DNA of 64,000 bases from Monodelphis domestica (taxonomy: Eukaryota; Chordata; Mammalia; Didelphimorphia; Didelphidae). The first letter of the stretch is position 1. Each line of letters begins with the position of its first letter. Below the pieces are notes generated by a model. It was given only the letters and a program-made list of their open reading frames with translations. It ran no database searches and was not told where the DNA came from. Positions 1 to 10,859 of this stretch are shown one piece after another. The position numbers and the translations under genes are program-made. The stretch spans positions 12,788,255 to 12,852,254 of the forward strand of contig NC_077232.1 of assembly GCF_027887165.1 (NCBI RefSeq), written 5' to 3'.

Positions 1-431
1 ATTCAAGTATCTACTTGGGAAAACAATTTTGTACAGTTATAGAAAATTAGAAACTATTCTTTATACATATTTATAGCCCTGATAGAAATATTTAAATTGT
101 GAATAGTGACTTTTTTTTGCCATAACTAGATGTATTTATTAAGGCTATGAGATTATCTTATGTATGAAGGGGCACAACCAGCTCTCCTTCAGGTCAGTAG
201 ACTACTACAATTTTAGCTAACATCTAACCAAATTCTTTATTTGAGTGTGCTTAGAGCTAATTACTGTCAGTTTAGCAACCCATGACTTCATGCCTAGCCC
301 TTTTCCATGGCACATGGCACCTACCAAAACTATGAACTGGGCCACACCAAAAATGTTTTTAGTATATGACAGGCATAACATGAAAGATTCCTTGTTTCTC
401 AACTACACAAATACCACCTAAACTTATCTAA
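1..431. other. AT-rich sequence, nothing recognised
   Basis: No coding frame, splice-flanked exon or familiar repeat is supported. The short minus-strand frame at 217-402 has no recognisable features. Confidence 0.5.
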
Positions 432-499
432 CCAATATATATATATATGTATATATCTGTTTATATATATATATATTATGCACACACACACACACACAT
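432..499. repeat. (TA)n/(CA)n microsatellite
   Basis: Alternating TA with TG interruptions followed by a pure CA run, directly abutting the hairpin that follows. Confidence 0.95.
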
Positions 500-670
500 A
501 AGATCTGAGTTCAAATCCAGTCTCAGATACATACTAGCTGGGTAACCCTGAGATTAATGATTGCACTTGTTTGTTTGTATACATTTTCAACTCTGACAAA
601 CAAGTGCAATCATTAATCTCAGGGTTACCCAGCTAGTATGTATCTGAGACTGGATTTGAACTCAGATCTT
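500..670. repeat. perfect inverted repeat, 75-base arms
   Basis: Bases 500-574 are the exact reverse complement of 596-670, with a 21-base spacer. The arms are MIR/THER-like SINE sequence (left arm plus-oriented, right arm minus-oriented). After the right arm the minus-oriented SINE continues to about 800, so the left arm looks like the copied one. Confidence 0.95.
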
Positions 671-800
671 CCTGACTCCTAGCTGTCTCATTTTCCATAT
701 GAGGAAACTGAGGCACAGAGAAGGTAAGGTAAGTCATTTATCTTCCATCATACAGATAGTAAGTGACAGACCTGGTTGTCGGTGGTTCAAGATCAACATG
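671..800 (-). repeat. MIR/THER-type SINE remnant
   Basis: Contains the reverse-oriented core 'gaggaaactgaggcacagag' followed by the 'agtaagtgacaga' stretch of this ancient SINE class. It adjoins the hairpin. Confidence 0.6.
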
Positions 801-945
801 ACTGGAGGTCTCCAGGGAAGTACTCAAGGATCTGCCCTTTTTATCAACAAATTGGATATAGATGGCACTGTTATGCACATGGTATTTGCAGATGCCTCAA
901 AACTAATTTTTTTAAACAATTGTTTTCTGACCTTTTGAAGTCCAA
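801..945 (+). repeat. CR1/L3-type LINE reverse-transcriptase remnant
   Basis: The + frame reads GGLQGSTQGSALF, then KLDIDGTV and VFADASKL. This resembles the degraded GxPQGSxLGP...LF and FADDTKL motifs of CR1/L3 reverse transcriptase, with internal deletions and a damaged catalytic FADD. Confidence 0.55.
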
Positions 946-1003
946 ATCTTTTTCTCCCTTTCCTCTCCAACCAGATGGTAAACAAGTTAGATAACACTCC
1001 AGT

Positions 1004-2053
1004 GTTATCATGCAGTGCAAAATTCCGTATTCCTCAGGTCATAAAAGAAGACATAATATCACACATGCAAGAAAAAATGTATGAAGGTAATGATGTGAGA
1101 AATGATATGGTTCCATATACATTGATTCTGTCAATTCTATCTATGACCATAGATAGAATTTTTCATCATGAGTCTGTTGGGATTGTTTTAGATCCATATT
1201 GCTCGTAATAGTTTAGTTCTTTATAGTTTATCATTATACGATATTTCTACAACTGTATACACTGTTCTTCTGGTTCTGATTGCTTCACTTTGTATCAGTT
1301 CATACAAGTTTTTCTGAAATCATTTCATTTATCATTTCTTATGGCACAATCACAATCATATACTACAACTTGTTTAGTCATTCTCCAATTGATGGACATC
1401 CCATCAGTTTCCATTTTTCTTTTGCAACCACAAAAAGACTTGCTATAATTTTTTTTATAAGTAGGCCCTTTTTCCTTATCTCTGATCTCTTTAGGGTATA
1501 GATCCAGTAGTAATATTGCTGAATCAAAGGGTATACCCAGTTTTATGGCCCTTTGGACATGGTTCCACGTTACTCTCCAGAATAATTGTATCAGTTCACA
1601 GTTCCACCAATAGTATATTGGTATTCCAATTTTCCCACATATCCTTCAGCATTTATCATTTTCCTTTTTTATCATATTCTGTATATTTTTCCTCATAGAT
1701 GTGAGGTGGTATCTCAGAGTTGTTTTAATCTGCAATAGTGATTTGGAGCATTTTCCCATACGACTATAGGTGGTTTTGATTTCTACATCTAAGAACTATC
1801 TGTTCATATTTGGCCATTTATCAATTGGAGAATGCCTTGTGATCTTATAAATTTGCCTCTGTTCTCTTCATATTTGAGAAATGAGGTCTTCATCCTGCAT
1901 ACATGGTGTGATTTTTTTCCCAGTTGTTTCCTTTCTAATCTTGATTGCTTTTGTTTTGTTTGTACAACCCCTTTTTAATTAAAAATGATCTATTTTACTT
2001 CTCATAATGTTCTCTATGTCTTGTTTGATCATAAATCTTCCCTTACCCATTGG
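1004..2053 (-). repeat. LINE-1 3' region, minus strand, fragmented
   Basis: Reverse-oriented copy of the ORF2 end and 3' part of LINE-1. The stretch 'ccaattgatggacatcc' and 'tctttagggtatagatcc' mirror the forward element near 61350-61470. The matching piece in block C is 41195-41610, where part of this LINE-1 is missing. Stops and indels throughout. Confidence 0.75.
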
Positions 2054-2390
2054 TCTGACAGGCAAATTATTCTATGTTCTTCTAATTTCTTTATGGTATC
2101 ATCCTTTATTTCTAGATCATGTATTACTGAGTAGGGATCTAAAGGGATCTTGACAAACTCAAGTTGTCTAAGAAGAAGAAATAAAACAGGGATAAATATA
2201 AAGTCTTGCGCTTTTATACAAAAAGGTCAACTTCACTTATGTAAGAAAAGGGAGGTATTATGAGATAGCAGTCATTATGAAAAGTATATGCAGGGTTTTG
2301 TAGAAGACAATTGGAAATGGATATTGGAGCCAGAAAAGCATGGGCTTAATTAAGATGAACATAGAATCTAGGACTAATAGCCTCACTGCT
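2054..2390. other. low-identity part of the A/C duplication
   Basis: Aligns with 41612-41990 at roughly 85-90% by eye with small indels. No coding sequence seen. Clearly less similar than the region to the right of about 2960. Confidence 0.6.
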
Positions 2391-2860
2391 TTCTGCCCAG
2401 TAGGAACACATTCAGAGGACTGGATTCAATTCTTGGTACTACAATTTAAGAAGCACATTGATAAATTGGAGGAGTATCCAGGCAATGGTTACTAGGATGG
2501 AGGAAGATTCTTGAGACTACGGCACATGCTGACTAGTCCAAAGAACTAGGGATGTTCAGCCTGGAGAAAACTCAGCAGGAACTTGGCAGGTGACCTTGAG
2601 TATTTGAAGGGGATTAAAATAATCGCTATCATTGCAAAGAACCCATTGATGTTCAATGTTAGGCAAAACTTCCTAACAAATAGGAGGGTCCAAAAGTGGA
2701 ATGGGACCATTGAAAGGTGGCTAGTTCTCCATCCTCAGGGGTCGTCTACCTGCACTGGTTGGACAGCCACTTGGCAGGTATATTATAGTGAATAGAGTGG
2801 GATGGGCAATGAGGTCCCTCCCGACATTTACATTTGGCAATTCTGTGAAATATTATTTAT
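2391..2860 (+). repeat. CR1/L3-type LINE 3' end
   Basis: Carries the typical 3' landmarks in order: the 'gggatgttcagcctggaga' block, 'caaaacttcctaac', 'ccaaaagtggaatggg', 'ccacttggcag', and a terminal 'attctgtga'. The corresponding block C copy is split by an LTR insertion (41990-42073 plus 43310-43690). Confidence 0.7.
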
Positions 2861-2959
2861 TATCATTATAAGCAAGCAACTACTACCAAACCATCCTCAG
2901 AATTCTATTTACCAAAGTAAACTCCTGGTAAAGTGGCGGACACATTTAATTATACGTTT

Positions 2960-4652
2960 TTAAATGAAATAACAATTGGTTCAGGAATGATTTCCTTTGA
3001 GTTCTAACCAAGTCAAAGAGGATGTTTCTTTAAATTAAGGTAGATCTTGCTAGATTGTTCTTCCTTCTAGTCATTATGGTCCTGAGATCTGAGGTCTGCC
3101 TAAAGCTTCATTTTTCTACATCTTGTCCTAGAAATGCCCTTTCAGAAAATAAAGCTCTTCCTCTTCAACTGCAGAAAGATTTCTGAGGTTCTCAAAGATC
3201 CCTAACCAAGCCAGGAGAGATGGGGTTGGTTATGGCCAAGGCCATGAACTGAAATTGAATGGCTGAATCTAGCTGTTCCTCTGGGTCTAGTTTGTGAGAA
3301 TATTAAACTAGGAAACTAGAATCTTCAAGGTGAGAGTCCAATTAGCCCAAACCCCTCATGGTATAGTGGAAGGGACTGAAGCCCAGAGAGAGGAGGTGGT
3401 ATGGCTAAAGGCACACAGACAGATACAGAATCAGACCTAGAATCCAGCTGTCTGGCCTCCAGGTCCAGGGACTCTTCAGTCACGATTCATTTCCTCCTGT
3501 ATTTGCCTCATTTGCTGCCTTGCTTCCATAAAAGAACTCACCAGATCCCAGGCAATGTCCAATAAGTGCCCAAAGGATCTCTCTTTGGTTCCCGTGAGCT
3601 CTGATCTACCAGGAAAGATGACGAGGGACCAACTTCGACACTACGACCACTACCACAAACATCATCATCTTCTTTATCATCATTACCTGGGATCTTACAC
3701 GAAAACCACAGATCAATTAAATACTCACTGTGTACTCCCAGCTGCCAGGTGCTCTCTTTCTCCTGTCACTGACTCTGTGTTTCCCTCACTGCCTGCAGAG
3801 TGTTTATTGAGACAATAAACTTTGAGTCTGAAAAGCTCATAAAAAGCACATGTATTTCATGAAAATCCAAAGTCTCTTCTCTTTTCCTTTGTCATCAACC
3901 ACCTGCCATTTGCCGAGATTTTCCCTGCCCATGTCCCCTTAAGCTTCTACCCTTAAAATATGGGTCAAATTATGGGAACAGACAGAGCCTACCTCAAACT
4001 AACATACACACCTAGAATAACAAAAAAATGGAGATAAAATAAAAAACATGGGATTAAATAGGAAATAAAAATCCCTGATTATAGATTTAGAGATAAAACA
4101 GTCCTTTGAGACCATCAAGTACAACCCCCTCATTTTATAGATAAAGAAAACTGAGACAGATGTTAAGTGACTTGCCCAGGGTCATCTAACAAGTATCTGA
4201 GATAGGATTTAAACTTCAAGTTTTCTTGACTTCAAGTCTTGCCCTCTATCCACTGTGCCCCTTAGCTTCCTGGATCCAAGTGTTGTATGAGATATGAAAG
4301 GCATTTTTAAATGTCTTCCTCAGGAATTCTTCAGTTTTTTTCATGTTTGTTTTTATTTTTTAATGCATAAAATAAAAAAAAACAAGAGTCCAGAGGAAAT
4401 CAAAAGTTAGTGAAAATGTCATTTCCCTGCCCATCCAATACAAATGTCATCTAAATAGATCCTGATCTTGTCAGGTAATCTTGTCAGGTAAATGCTATTA
4501 TTATTCCCATTTTACAGACAAGGCAACTGAGGCAGGGGTGAATTGTCTTGCCCAGGGTCTAGAGTAGAGTTTCAAGAGAAATGGAGATATTGAGTTGACT
4601 TAGACATCTTACTTTAAATGGAGGTTCTGGGAAAAACCAGCCAATCCAAAGG
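2960..4652. repeat. segmental duplication block A, left arm
   Basis: Aligns with 46348-48009 at about 97-98% by eye apart from one divergent 89-base patch (3630-3718). Includes a minus-oriented MIR/THER remnant at about 4110-4262. The match stops sharply at 4652, where block C switches to proviral gag. No confident gene is visible. Confidence 0.85.
3545..3692 (-). other. candidate exon conserved in both duplicates, unknown product
   Basis: On the minus strand a pyrimidine tract and CAG near 3692 is followed by an open stretch ending in CTG and then GTGAGTTC. Block C has the same arrangement at 46922-47073, with acceptor GCAATCCCAG. One frame reads NDDKEDDD, then GPSSSFLVDQSSREPKRD in A and the equivalent in C. 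A second frame encodes a 25-residue peptide in both. No protein family is recognised and splice borders alone are weak evidence. Confidence 0.25.
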
Positions 4653-5489
4653 AGAGAAGGAATGGTGGGATGTGAGAAGGAGTCCAGGGCTGGAGCAATC
4701 TTTTAGGGTGAAGAAGTTTCTTTGGCAGGGTAGAAAAAGTTCTGTGATGAGCCAGGAGAGGATTGAAGTCAAAGAGAAAATCATACAGGGTCCTAGTTCC
4801 TGAGGAGTTTATAGTTCATCAGTGGGGATGTAAATAGGTAGATGATCCTGGTGGGGGGAATTTGGTGACATCAGGAGCCTGGGTTCACTTTGGGGGTTTT
4901 CTCACCTCTGGTGGCTTATATGCCCACCCCCTGCCCAGGAATCATGGGGAAGTGTATGATTCTTGCCCCACCCCCTTCTTTCTCCATTCATAGAATTCCT
5001 AATATTTCGATGAGTCTGTGGTTATACATACATGTGAGTAATGCCTTCATGGGTGTAGACTGGAACCTGTGCAGGTGCCTTTCATCCAGGTTCTCCAATA
5101 AATCGTTCAAAGAATTCATTAAAAATCACAGTCCTGGAACTAAAAGGGGCTTCAGAGGCCATCTAGGGCAACCCCATCAATTTTCAGATAAGGAAGCTAA
5201 AATCCATGGAGGCTGTGTCTTTCCCAAGGTCACACAGGTGGTAAGATTTGAATTCTAGTCCTATTGACTTGGGAGCCAGTGCTTTTCCCAGCACACCATA
5301 ATGTATTACCTGAGATATTTTCTATATTTCCTAGATAGCATTGTGGCTGTCCATATGAATTCCTTTGATCTTGCCTCATGACTGGCCCAAGTTCTTTTCC
5401 AACTACAGATTTCCTTGGCTACCTCCCCTTTGGGCCCTTTTTGCATAATTTGAATCATTTATACTTTGCATAATTCATCTCTGGACTCA
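4653..5489. other. block A segment absent from block C
   Basis: About 836 bases with no counterpart in block C, where the provirus occupies the position. It contains a minus-oriented MIR relic at about 5115-5310. No supported gene. Confidence 0.7.
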
Positions 5490-6427
5490 GAGTGCCATCT
5501 TTTGGCACCTCTCCTGTGCATCGCTGTCTTTCCTTGTAGCATCTGTAACTTTTATTTGTCAATGGTTGTGGCTCTCAGCTATCTGGCACTGCTATGCCTT
5601 TGTCACCAGGGTGGGGACTTGGTGGCAGAGATTGCTCAGGTTTATGAGAAGAACCACATCACTTCCCAAATAAAACTCGTCCAGTTCACTTCCTTCTTTG
5701 ACTAAGCTCTGATGTTCAGATGCTCACAAATGGAAGAGCGTATAGAAAAGTGGTTAAAAAAGGTTTATCTTTACAAACAACAACAACAACAACAACAACA
5801 CAATAACAACAAATCCTAATTGGAATCTGTTTTTTCCTTCTTCTCATTTCTTAACTTCTTTCCCTATTCTAGCTATATTAATTTTGTTTAGGCAAAAGCT
5901 TTCAAATTTTGCAAAATTGAAATGGTCTCTTTTATTTTATAATGGACACAATTTCTTGTTGTATAATGAATTCTCCCCCAATCACAAAGCAAAATTTGGA
6001 AAAAGCACATAAATATATACACTTCCATTTTCCTCATTAAAAAACATCTTTTAATTATTAGATCACTTCTACATCTGGAGGGTTTTTTCTTTTCGTCAAA
6101 TATGCTATAACATGCTGCTTTAAATCTCTTTTTTTTGCCAACATACTTTCCAAATTTCCTAGCAGTTTTTATTATATCAAGTTCTTTCCCCATTATTTTG
6201 TATTCTAGGATTTATTCAACATTTTGGTACTGGGCTACTATTATATTTTGTTTATCTAATCTATTCTACTGATTCTATTTATTTTAGCTAATACCAATGA
6301 GTTTTGATCACTGCTTTAAAATATGATTGGGAAAATGATAATACACAATTCCCTTCAAGCCTATTATTTTTTAATATTTATGTTGAATTGTTGATCATTT
6401 TGTTCCTCCAAACCAAAATGGTCTGTG
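5490..6427. repeat. segmental duplication block A, middle part
   Basis: Aligns with 52301-53217 at about 98% by eye. Contains a (CAA)n run at 5774-5812. The short frame at 5466-5705 ends in sequence that is also open in block C, but it has no recognisable domain and is not called a gene. Confidence 0.85.
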
Positions 6428-6631
6428 GGGGGCAGCTGGGTAGCTCAGTGGATTGAGAGTCAGGCCTAGAGACTGGAGGTCCTGGGTTCAAATCTGGCCT
6501 CAGACACTTCCCAGCTGTGTGATCCTGGGCAAGTCACTTGACCCCCATTGCCTGGCCCTTGCCACTCTTCTGCCTTGGAACCAATATACAATATTGATTC
6601 CAAGATGGAAGGTCAGAGTTTTAAAAAAAAA
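6428..6631 (+). mobile_element. tRNA-derived marsupial SINE, specific to block A
   Basis: Full-length SINE with a tRNA-like head (A box 'tagctcagtgg', B box 'gggttcaaatc'), the 'cagctgtgtgatcctgggc' body and an A-rich tail. Flanked by a short duplication ending GTCTGTG. Block C (53210-53230) has the empty site, so it inserted after A and C separated. Confidence 0.9.
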
Positions 6632-7250
6632 TTGTCTGTGAATAATAATGGTAAAATACATTCCTATAGTGCTTTAAGATTTACATAGAGCTGGGCAGAA
6701 TGATACACTCCTGTTGAAAAAAAGAGTGGAAGAAGGTGAGAGAGATAGAGGGAGGCAGAGACAGAGAGAAAGAGAGAACTGCAAAAAGAACAATAGATAA
6801 TGAGATGATATAGAAGATAAATCCATTAAAAAAACAGTAACATGTAACTGATGCAAAGTGAAGTGAGCAGGACCAGATACTGTATGCAGAATAGTCTATA
6901 ATGATCAACTGTGAAGGACTAAACCATTATGAGCAAAGCAAGTCTCCAAGATACCCACCAGGGATTCAGGATGAAAATCCTATCCACAGCCAAAGAAAAG
7001 TACTGTTGGAGTCTGAGGCAGATCAAAGCGGGACATCTTCCACTTTATTTACTTCATGAGTTTTTTTTTATTATATGTGCAATATGTGTCTTTTGTGACA
7101 GCATGGGCAAGATGGAAATACGCCTTGCATGAAAGCACCCGTATAACCTGTCTCAGACTTCTTACTGCCCTGGGGTGGAGTGGAGAGGGAGAGAATCATC
7201 AGTGTCAGAAAACAATAAAAAATTGTTCCTTTATGTGAATGAGACATGAA
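6632..7250 (+). repeat. old LINE-1-type 3' end, block A copy
   Basis: Landmarks 'gatgcaaagtgaagtgag', 'gatcaactgtgaagga', and a purine-rich end with 'ggagagggagagaat' before an A-rich tail resemble the 3' end of older marsupial LINE-1. Shared with block B (26110-26640) and block C (53218-53427 plus 62011-62440), so it predates the duplications. Confidence 0.65.
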
Positions 7251-7435
7251 TTTTAAGGCAACTATTATTATAATTATTAAAATTAATTAATAATAAATTA
7301 ATAAAATTTAAGTAATCAAAACACTAAATTAATCAATCATTTAATTGATTAATTATTTAATTAAATAAAATATTTGATTAATTAATAACATAATTTATTG
7401 ATAAAATATGATTAAAAATTAAAGATTATTAAGTA
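7251..7435. repeat. AT-rich palindromic tract
   Basis: Repeated AATTAATT units with self-complementary stretches and almost no G or C. The block C counterpart has a different, longer fold-back here. Confidence 0.8.
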
Positions 7436-7643
7436 TTTGCGCTTTTCAGGGCATTGTGCAGGACCCTGAGGATTCAAGGGTACTTACATGTCCTTTTCTT
7501 CTTGTTCACAAAGCTTAGGACCCGACTGGAATCCTCTCTTTCAATTTTCCCTCTGTTAGCTTTTTGTAGGGGCCTAATGGTACACAATTCTTGCATGTGA
7601 CAATGATTTTATTTACTGATATTTTTAATAGCAATCTACTTAC

Positions 7644-7766
7644 TGCAATTCCTCCCTAGTAGGGATACCCTCCAACAGAAGTTATTGGAATGTGTCCCCC
7701 AATTATTGAAGCCCCCAGAACACTCCCCAAACCGATAAGCAACAATCCTATCAGGATCTTCATGAC
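7644..7766 (-). pseudogene. dead MS4A exon 2 copy, block A
   Basis: A 123-base match to MS4A8-like exon 2 with the same donor (GTAAGTAG). It would read VMKILIGLLLIGLGSVLG and so on. The Trp codon of the YPYWGG motif is TAG, an in-frame stop. The acceptor position reads CCCCTACAA instead of CCCCTACAG, so the only AG is one base downstream and would shift the frame. No exons 1 or 3-6 were found around it. It is most simply a fragment of a duplicated MS4A locus. Confidence 0.85.
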
Positions 7767-7996
7767 TTGTAGGGGAGAACACAATTAAGACAGATTTCAT
7801 TTGGTGGAATTGAGCCTCTGGGGTCTTAGATGCTCTTCCTCCCCCAAGTATTTGCCACCATTTTCAAAGAACATAGAGTTTTGCAGAGGAAGAAATCCCT
7901 GTACTCATGTTTATTAAGTTCCTCTCCATCCTTCCCATTTAATTTTCCTTTTAAACTCTTGCCATATGTCTTACAATCAATACTGGGTATTGATTC

Positions 7997-8809
7997 TGTT
8001 GAAAAGGGTATTGACCCTTATTGGCTATTGGCATTGGTATTACCAAGGATTGTCACTAATGTGGACAGGCTCTTGAGTCTGACTGTTGAGAAAAAATGGC
8101 TGCTCAAGCAGTTGAGGGAAAACTCCTGCTCCGGCCAGTTATATAAAATCTATTTATTACAACCATTAAAATTTGTATAAAAGGGAAAGTAAAAGGAAAA
8201 GAAGGATTGATTAGAAATATTCCATGTAACTAGTAATTCTGATCTAGAACCCACAAGCTTTCTCGCAAGGGAAGTCTTCTTGATCACCAAGTGACAATCC
8301 TCCTTAATCTATACGGTATAACTAAATTATAAATTCTGTCTTACTTAGCCTGTTTCCAACACTTTATGAACTCAGTGTTTACAGAGATGTGCCAAACTTC
8401 CTTTCCTTTTAGCCAAAGATCAAACTGTCTATCTGAGTAGTGAGCTGTTCTCCCAGCAGTGAGTTCTGAAGAACTGCTCAGTAATTTTCCTGCTCACTGA
8501 TGAGACACCTTTCCAGCTTCTTCGAAATCAAGATGTTTCAAATCTTCCATAAATCTCCAAGACTGATCAGAGGGAAAGCCAGGAACAATCAGCCTCTGAG
8601 CCTCTGCCCCAGAAGTAAGTGGGTGTTGCTTTCTCCACTGATGCTCTCAAGGCACACTGCAAAATTCTCTCTCTCTGACCTCAACAGACTCCCATAGCAA
8701 ATCTTAAAGCAAACCTAGGAAGTCTCAAATCACTTTTATAAATCCTATATCTGACTACACTCCATTAACTAATTAAGCTAATTACACCTACATTAAAATT
8801 ATCATTACA
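7997..8809 (-). mobile_element. solo LTR, minus orientation, shared by blocks A and C
   Basis: An 813-base element read on the minus strand from TGTAATGATAATT to CCTTTTCAACA, with an AATAAA near 8153. It is flanked by a 4-base duplication ATTC (7993-7996, 8810-8813), as expected for gammaretrovirus-like integration. It splits an older minus-strand SINE (about 7950-7996 and 8810-8935). The orthologous site in block B (about 27260) is empty. Confidence 0.85.
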
Positions 8810-8935
8810 ATTCTAAGCCAGAAGAGCAGCAAGGTCTAGGGAATGGGATTAAGTGACTTGCCCAGGGTCACACAGCCAGGAAGTGTCTGAGGCCAGGACT
8901 CCAGTCTCTCCCCCTGGCTCTTAATCTATCCATTG
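8810..8935 (-). repeat. marsupial SINE, second half after LTR interruption
   Basis: Reverse-oriented SINE body ('gacttgcccagggtcacac') that continues the piece ending at 7996. The uninterrupted homologue is at 27205-27390 in block B. Confidence 0.85.
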
Positions 8936-10190
8936 ACTTTTGGTATGGGCTTATTTGAGTAAATTTATTTATGCACACACATCACTTTATGACCCCTTTC
9001 TTTCTTGTTTCTCCCTTTGTCTCTGAAAGGAGGATTTCTTGGCATTCATTAATAGAAACTACATCAATTCCGCAAATATTAATTAAGAATTGTATAATTG
9101 AAAATCTGTTACCCTCAAAAAGAACAACATTTCCCGGGAGCCCACTGACTTCCTGTCATTGTGTTTTTCCTATAGACAGGGGATAAATTGAGTGGGTGGT
9201 CCTATTTTTGCACTCTTTTTGGCCCTGTCGGCAAGCATGGCAGTTGTGAGTGGTAATTTTGAAATGACTATTCTGCCATGGGCACATGGTCTTTATTTTG
9301 TATCCTCTTTTATTCCTTTATTTCTAATGATCATTAATAAATCTCCTAAAATATAACATTTTTATTACTGAGATTTAAATTCAATTTTTACAGAATACAT
9401 TCAGTTTTAACATCTCTCCTGGACTCCAGTCCCATATTTCTCATTTGCATTTGTTGTTCTCTCTGGCTTCTACTCCATGGAACAGGATGTCCTCCCAGGA
9501 TAAATTCCTCATTTCTAATCTCATCATGATGCTGCTAACTTAAGCCAGACACCACCTCCCTTAGCTTTCTCTCCCCTCCTACCCCAGGTCTGGAGGATGG
9601 AGTATCCAACTCCTCCCAAAGCCTTCCTTTATAGGAGTAAACTGGGCTTCAAGCTCATTCAGGTTTGCATCTGTTCTTCTGCCTGGTTTTAACTCCGTGG
9701 AATGAAATGTTCCTGTTCCAGGTAGCCTCTTGTTTTTTCTTTCTCTTGGATGTGCTTTTCTCCCATTAGATTATAAGCTCCCCAAGGGCAGGGACTCTCT
9801 TTTTCTTATTTGTCCCCTCATCAGTTAGCACAGTGTGCAGTACAAAATAGGGCTGTAATAAATGCTTATTGAACTGAATTGAATATTGTCCCTTTCAGGT
9901 TAGACATCTCTTCTTCAATCAAAGAAGAAACATTTATTAAGAATCTATTATGATTTGAGAACTGTCTTGGGCCCTGAAAATAGAAAGATAAAAATGAAAG
10001 AATCTTTCTGATGAAAGAGTTTATCTTCTATAGAAAAAGATATCATGCAAATACGAATATCTAAAATATAAATAAATAAATATTTATTATAATGGAATTA
10101 TAACAGTAAATGATTTTTATTATATTTAATTGCATCATAAATTATGATGATTTAAAAATAGTAATTACTATAACAAATAAATATAAATAA
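8936..10190. other. B-like intronic homology, no gene
   Basis: Follows the sequence of 27390-28312 (MS4A8 intron 1) with small indels. Contains an L2-type 3' end at about 9765-9890 ('ctccccaagggcagggact', then 'aataaatgcttattgaa'). No coding exon visible. Confidence 0.7.
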
Positions 10191-10195
10191 ATATT

Positions 10196-10370
10196 GTGGG
10201 GCAGCTAGGTAGGACACTGGATATAGAGGGAGACCTGGAGTGAGGAAGCCCTGGGTTCAAATTTGACCTCAAACTGTGATCCTGGGCAAGGCACTTAACC
10301 CCCATTGCCTAACCCTTACTGTACTTCTGATGTAGAATAAATACTCTCTATCAATTCTAATAAGAGAAAT
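10196..10370 (+). repeat. tRNA-derived marsupial SINE (degraded)
   Basis: Head 'ggggcagctaggtagg' and body 'cctgggcaaggcacttaac'. The copy at 28313-28475 is the same insertion in block B, so it predates the A/B duplication. Confidence 0.85.
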
Positions 10371-10859
10371 ATTTTTAAAAATAGGTGTGGTGTACTCTTT
10401 TAATTGTAATACTAGAGATCAGGAAATCTCATTCACTGAGGAGCAGGGAATGACATAGGAAATGTCATTGAGAATTTTAAGAGAAGGAGGTGAGGATAGA
10501 GTACATTCTGGGCATGGGCACAGTCTATGCCAAGGCATGAAGATAGGAGATTAAGTTTCATGTTTGTGGAACGGGAAGAAATATAGTTTATATATTCTGT
10601 AGAGTATCTGAAGAGTGGTTTATCTACTCTATTCCTATGCTCTCTATATAAACTCAAAATTACTATACTCAAGTAAGCTCACATTAACCCTCCCTTTGAT
10701 AATCTAAGGGAAAGGGTCTGTGTGCAAGTCTTACAGGGTCCAACGACGGCCTCATGATCAGTTGTTAGTTGTTATAAGAGCAGTACAGGAACTCAGCAGG
10801 TGTCAAAAGTTCAACAGGTACAGGATAATCCAAACAGCAGATAGGATGTTAAGAACAAG
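10371..10859. other. end of A/B homology, then unrecognised sequence
   Basis: Similarity to 28500-28767 ends near 10617. Beyond it no gene or clear repeat is supported. Confidence 0.5.

Noticed and set aside
3555-3818. 87-codon plus-strand frame in block A
   Set aside because: The block C duplicate has a stop after about 27 codons, and no domain is visible.
5466-5705. 79-codon hydrophobic frame, also open in block C (52313-52516)
   Set aside because: The two copies are almost identical, so openness in both is not independent evidence. No family resemblance or splice context.
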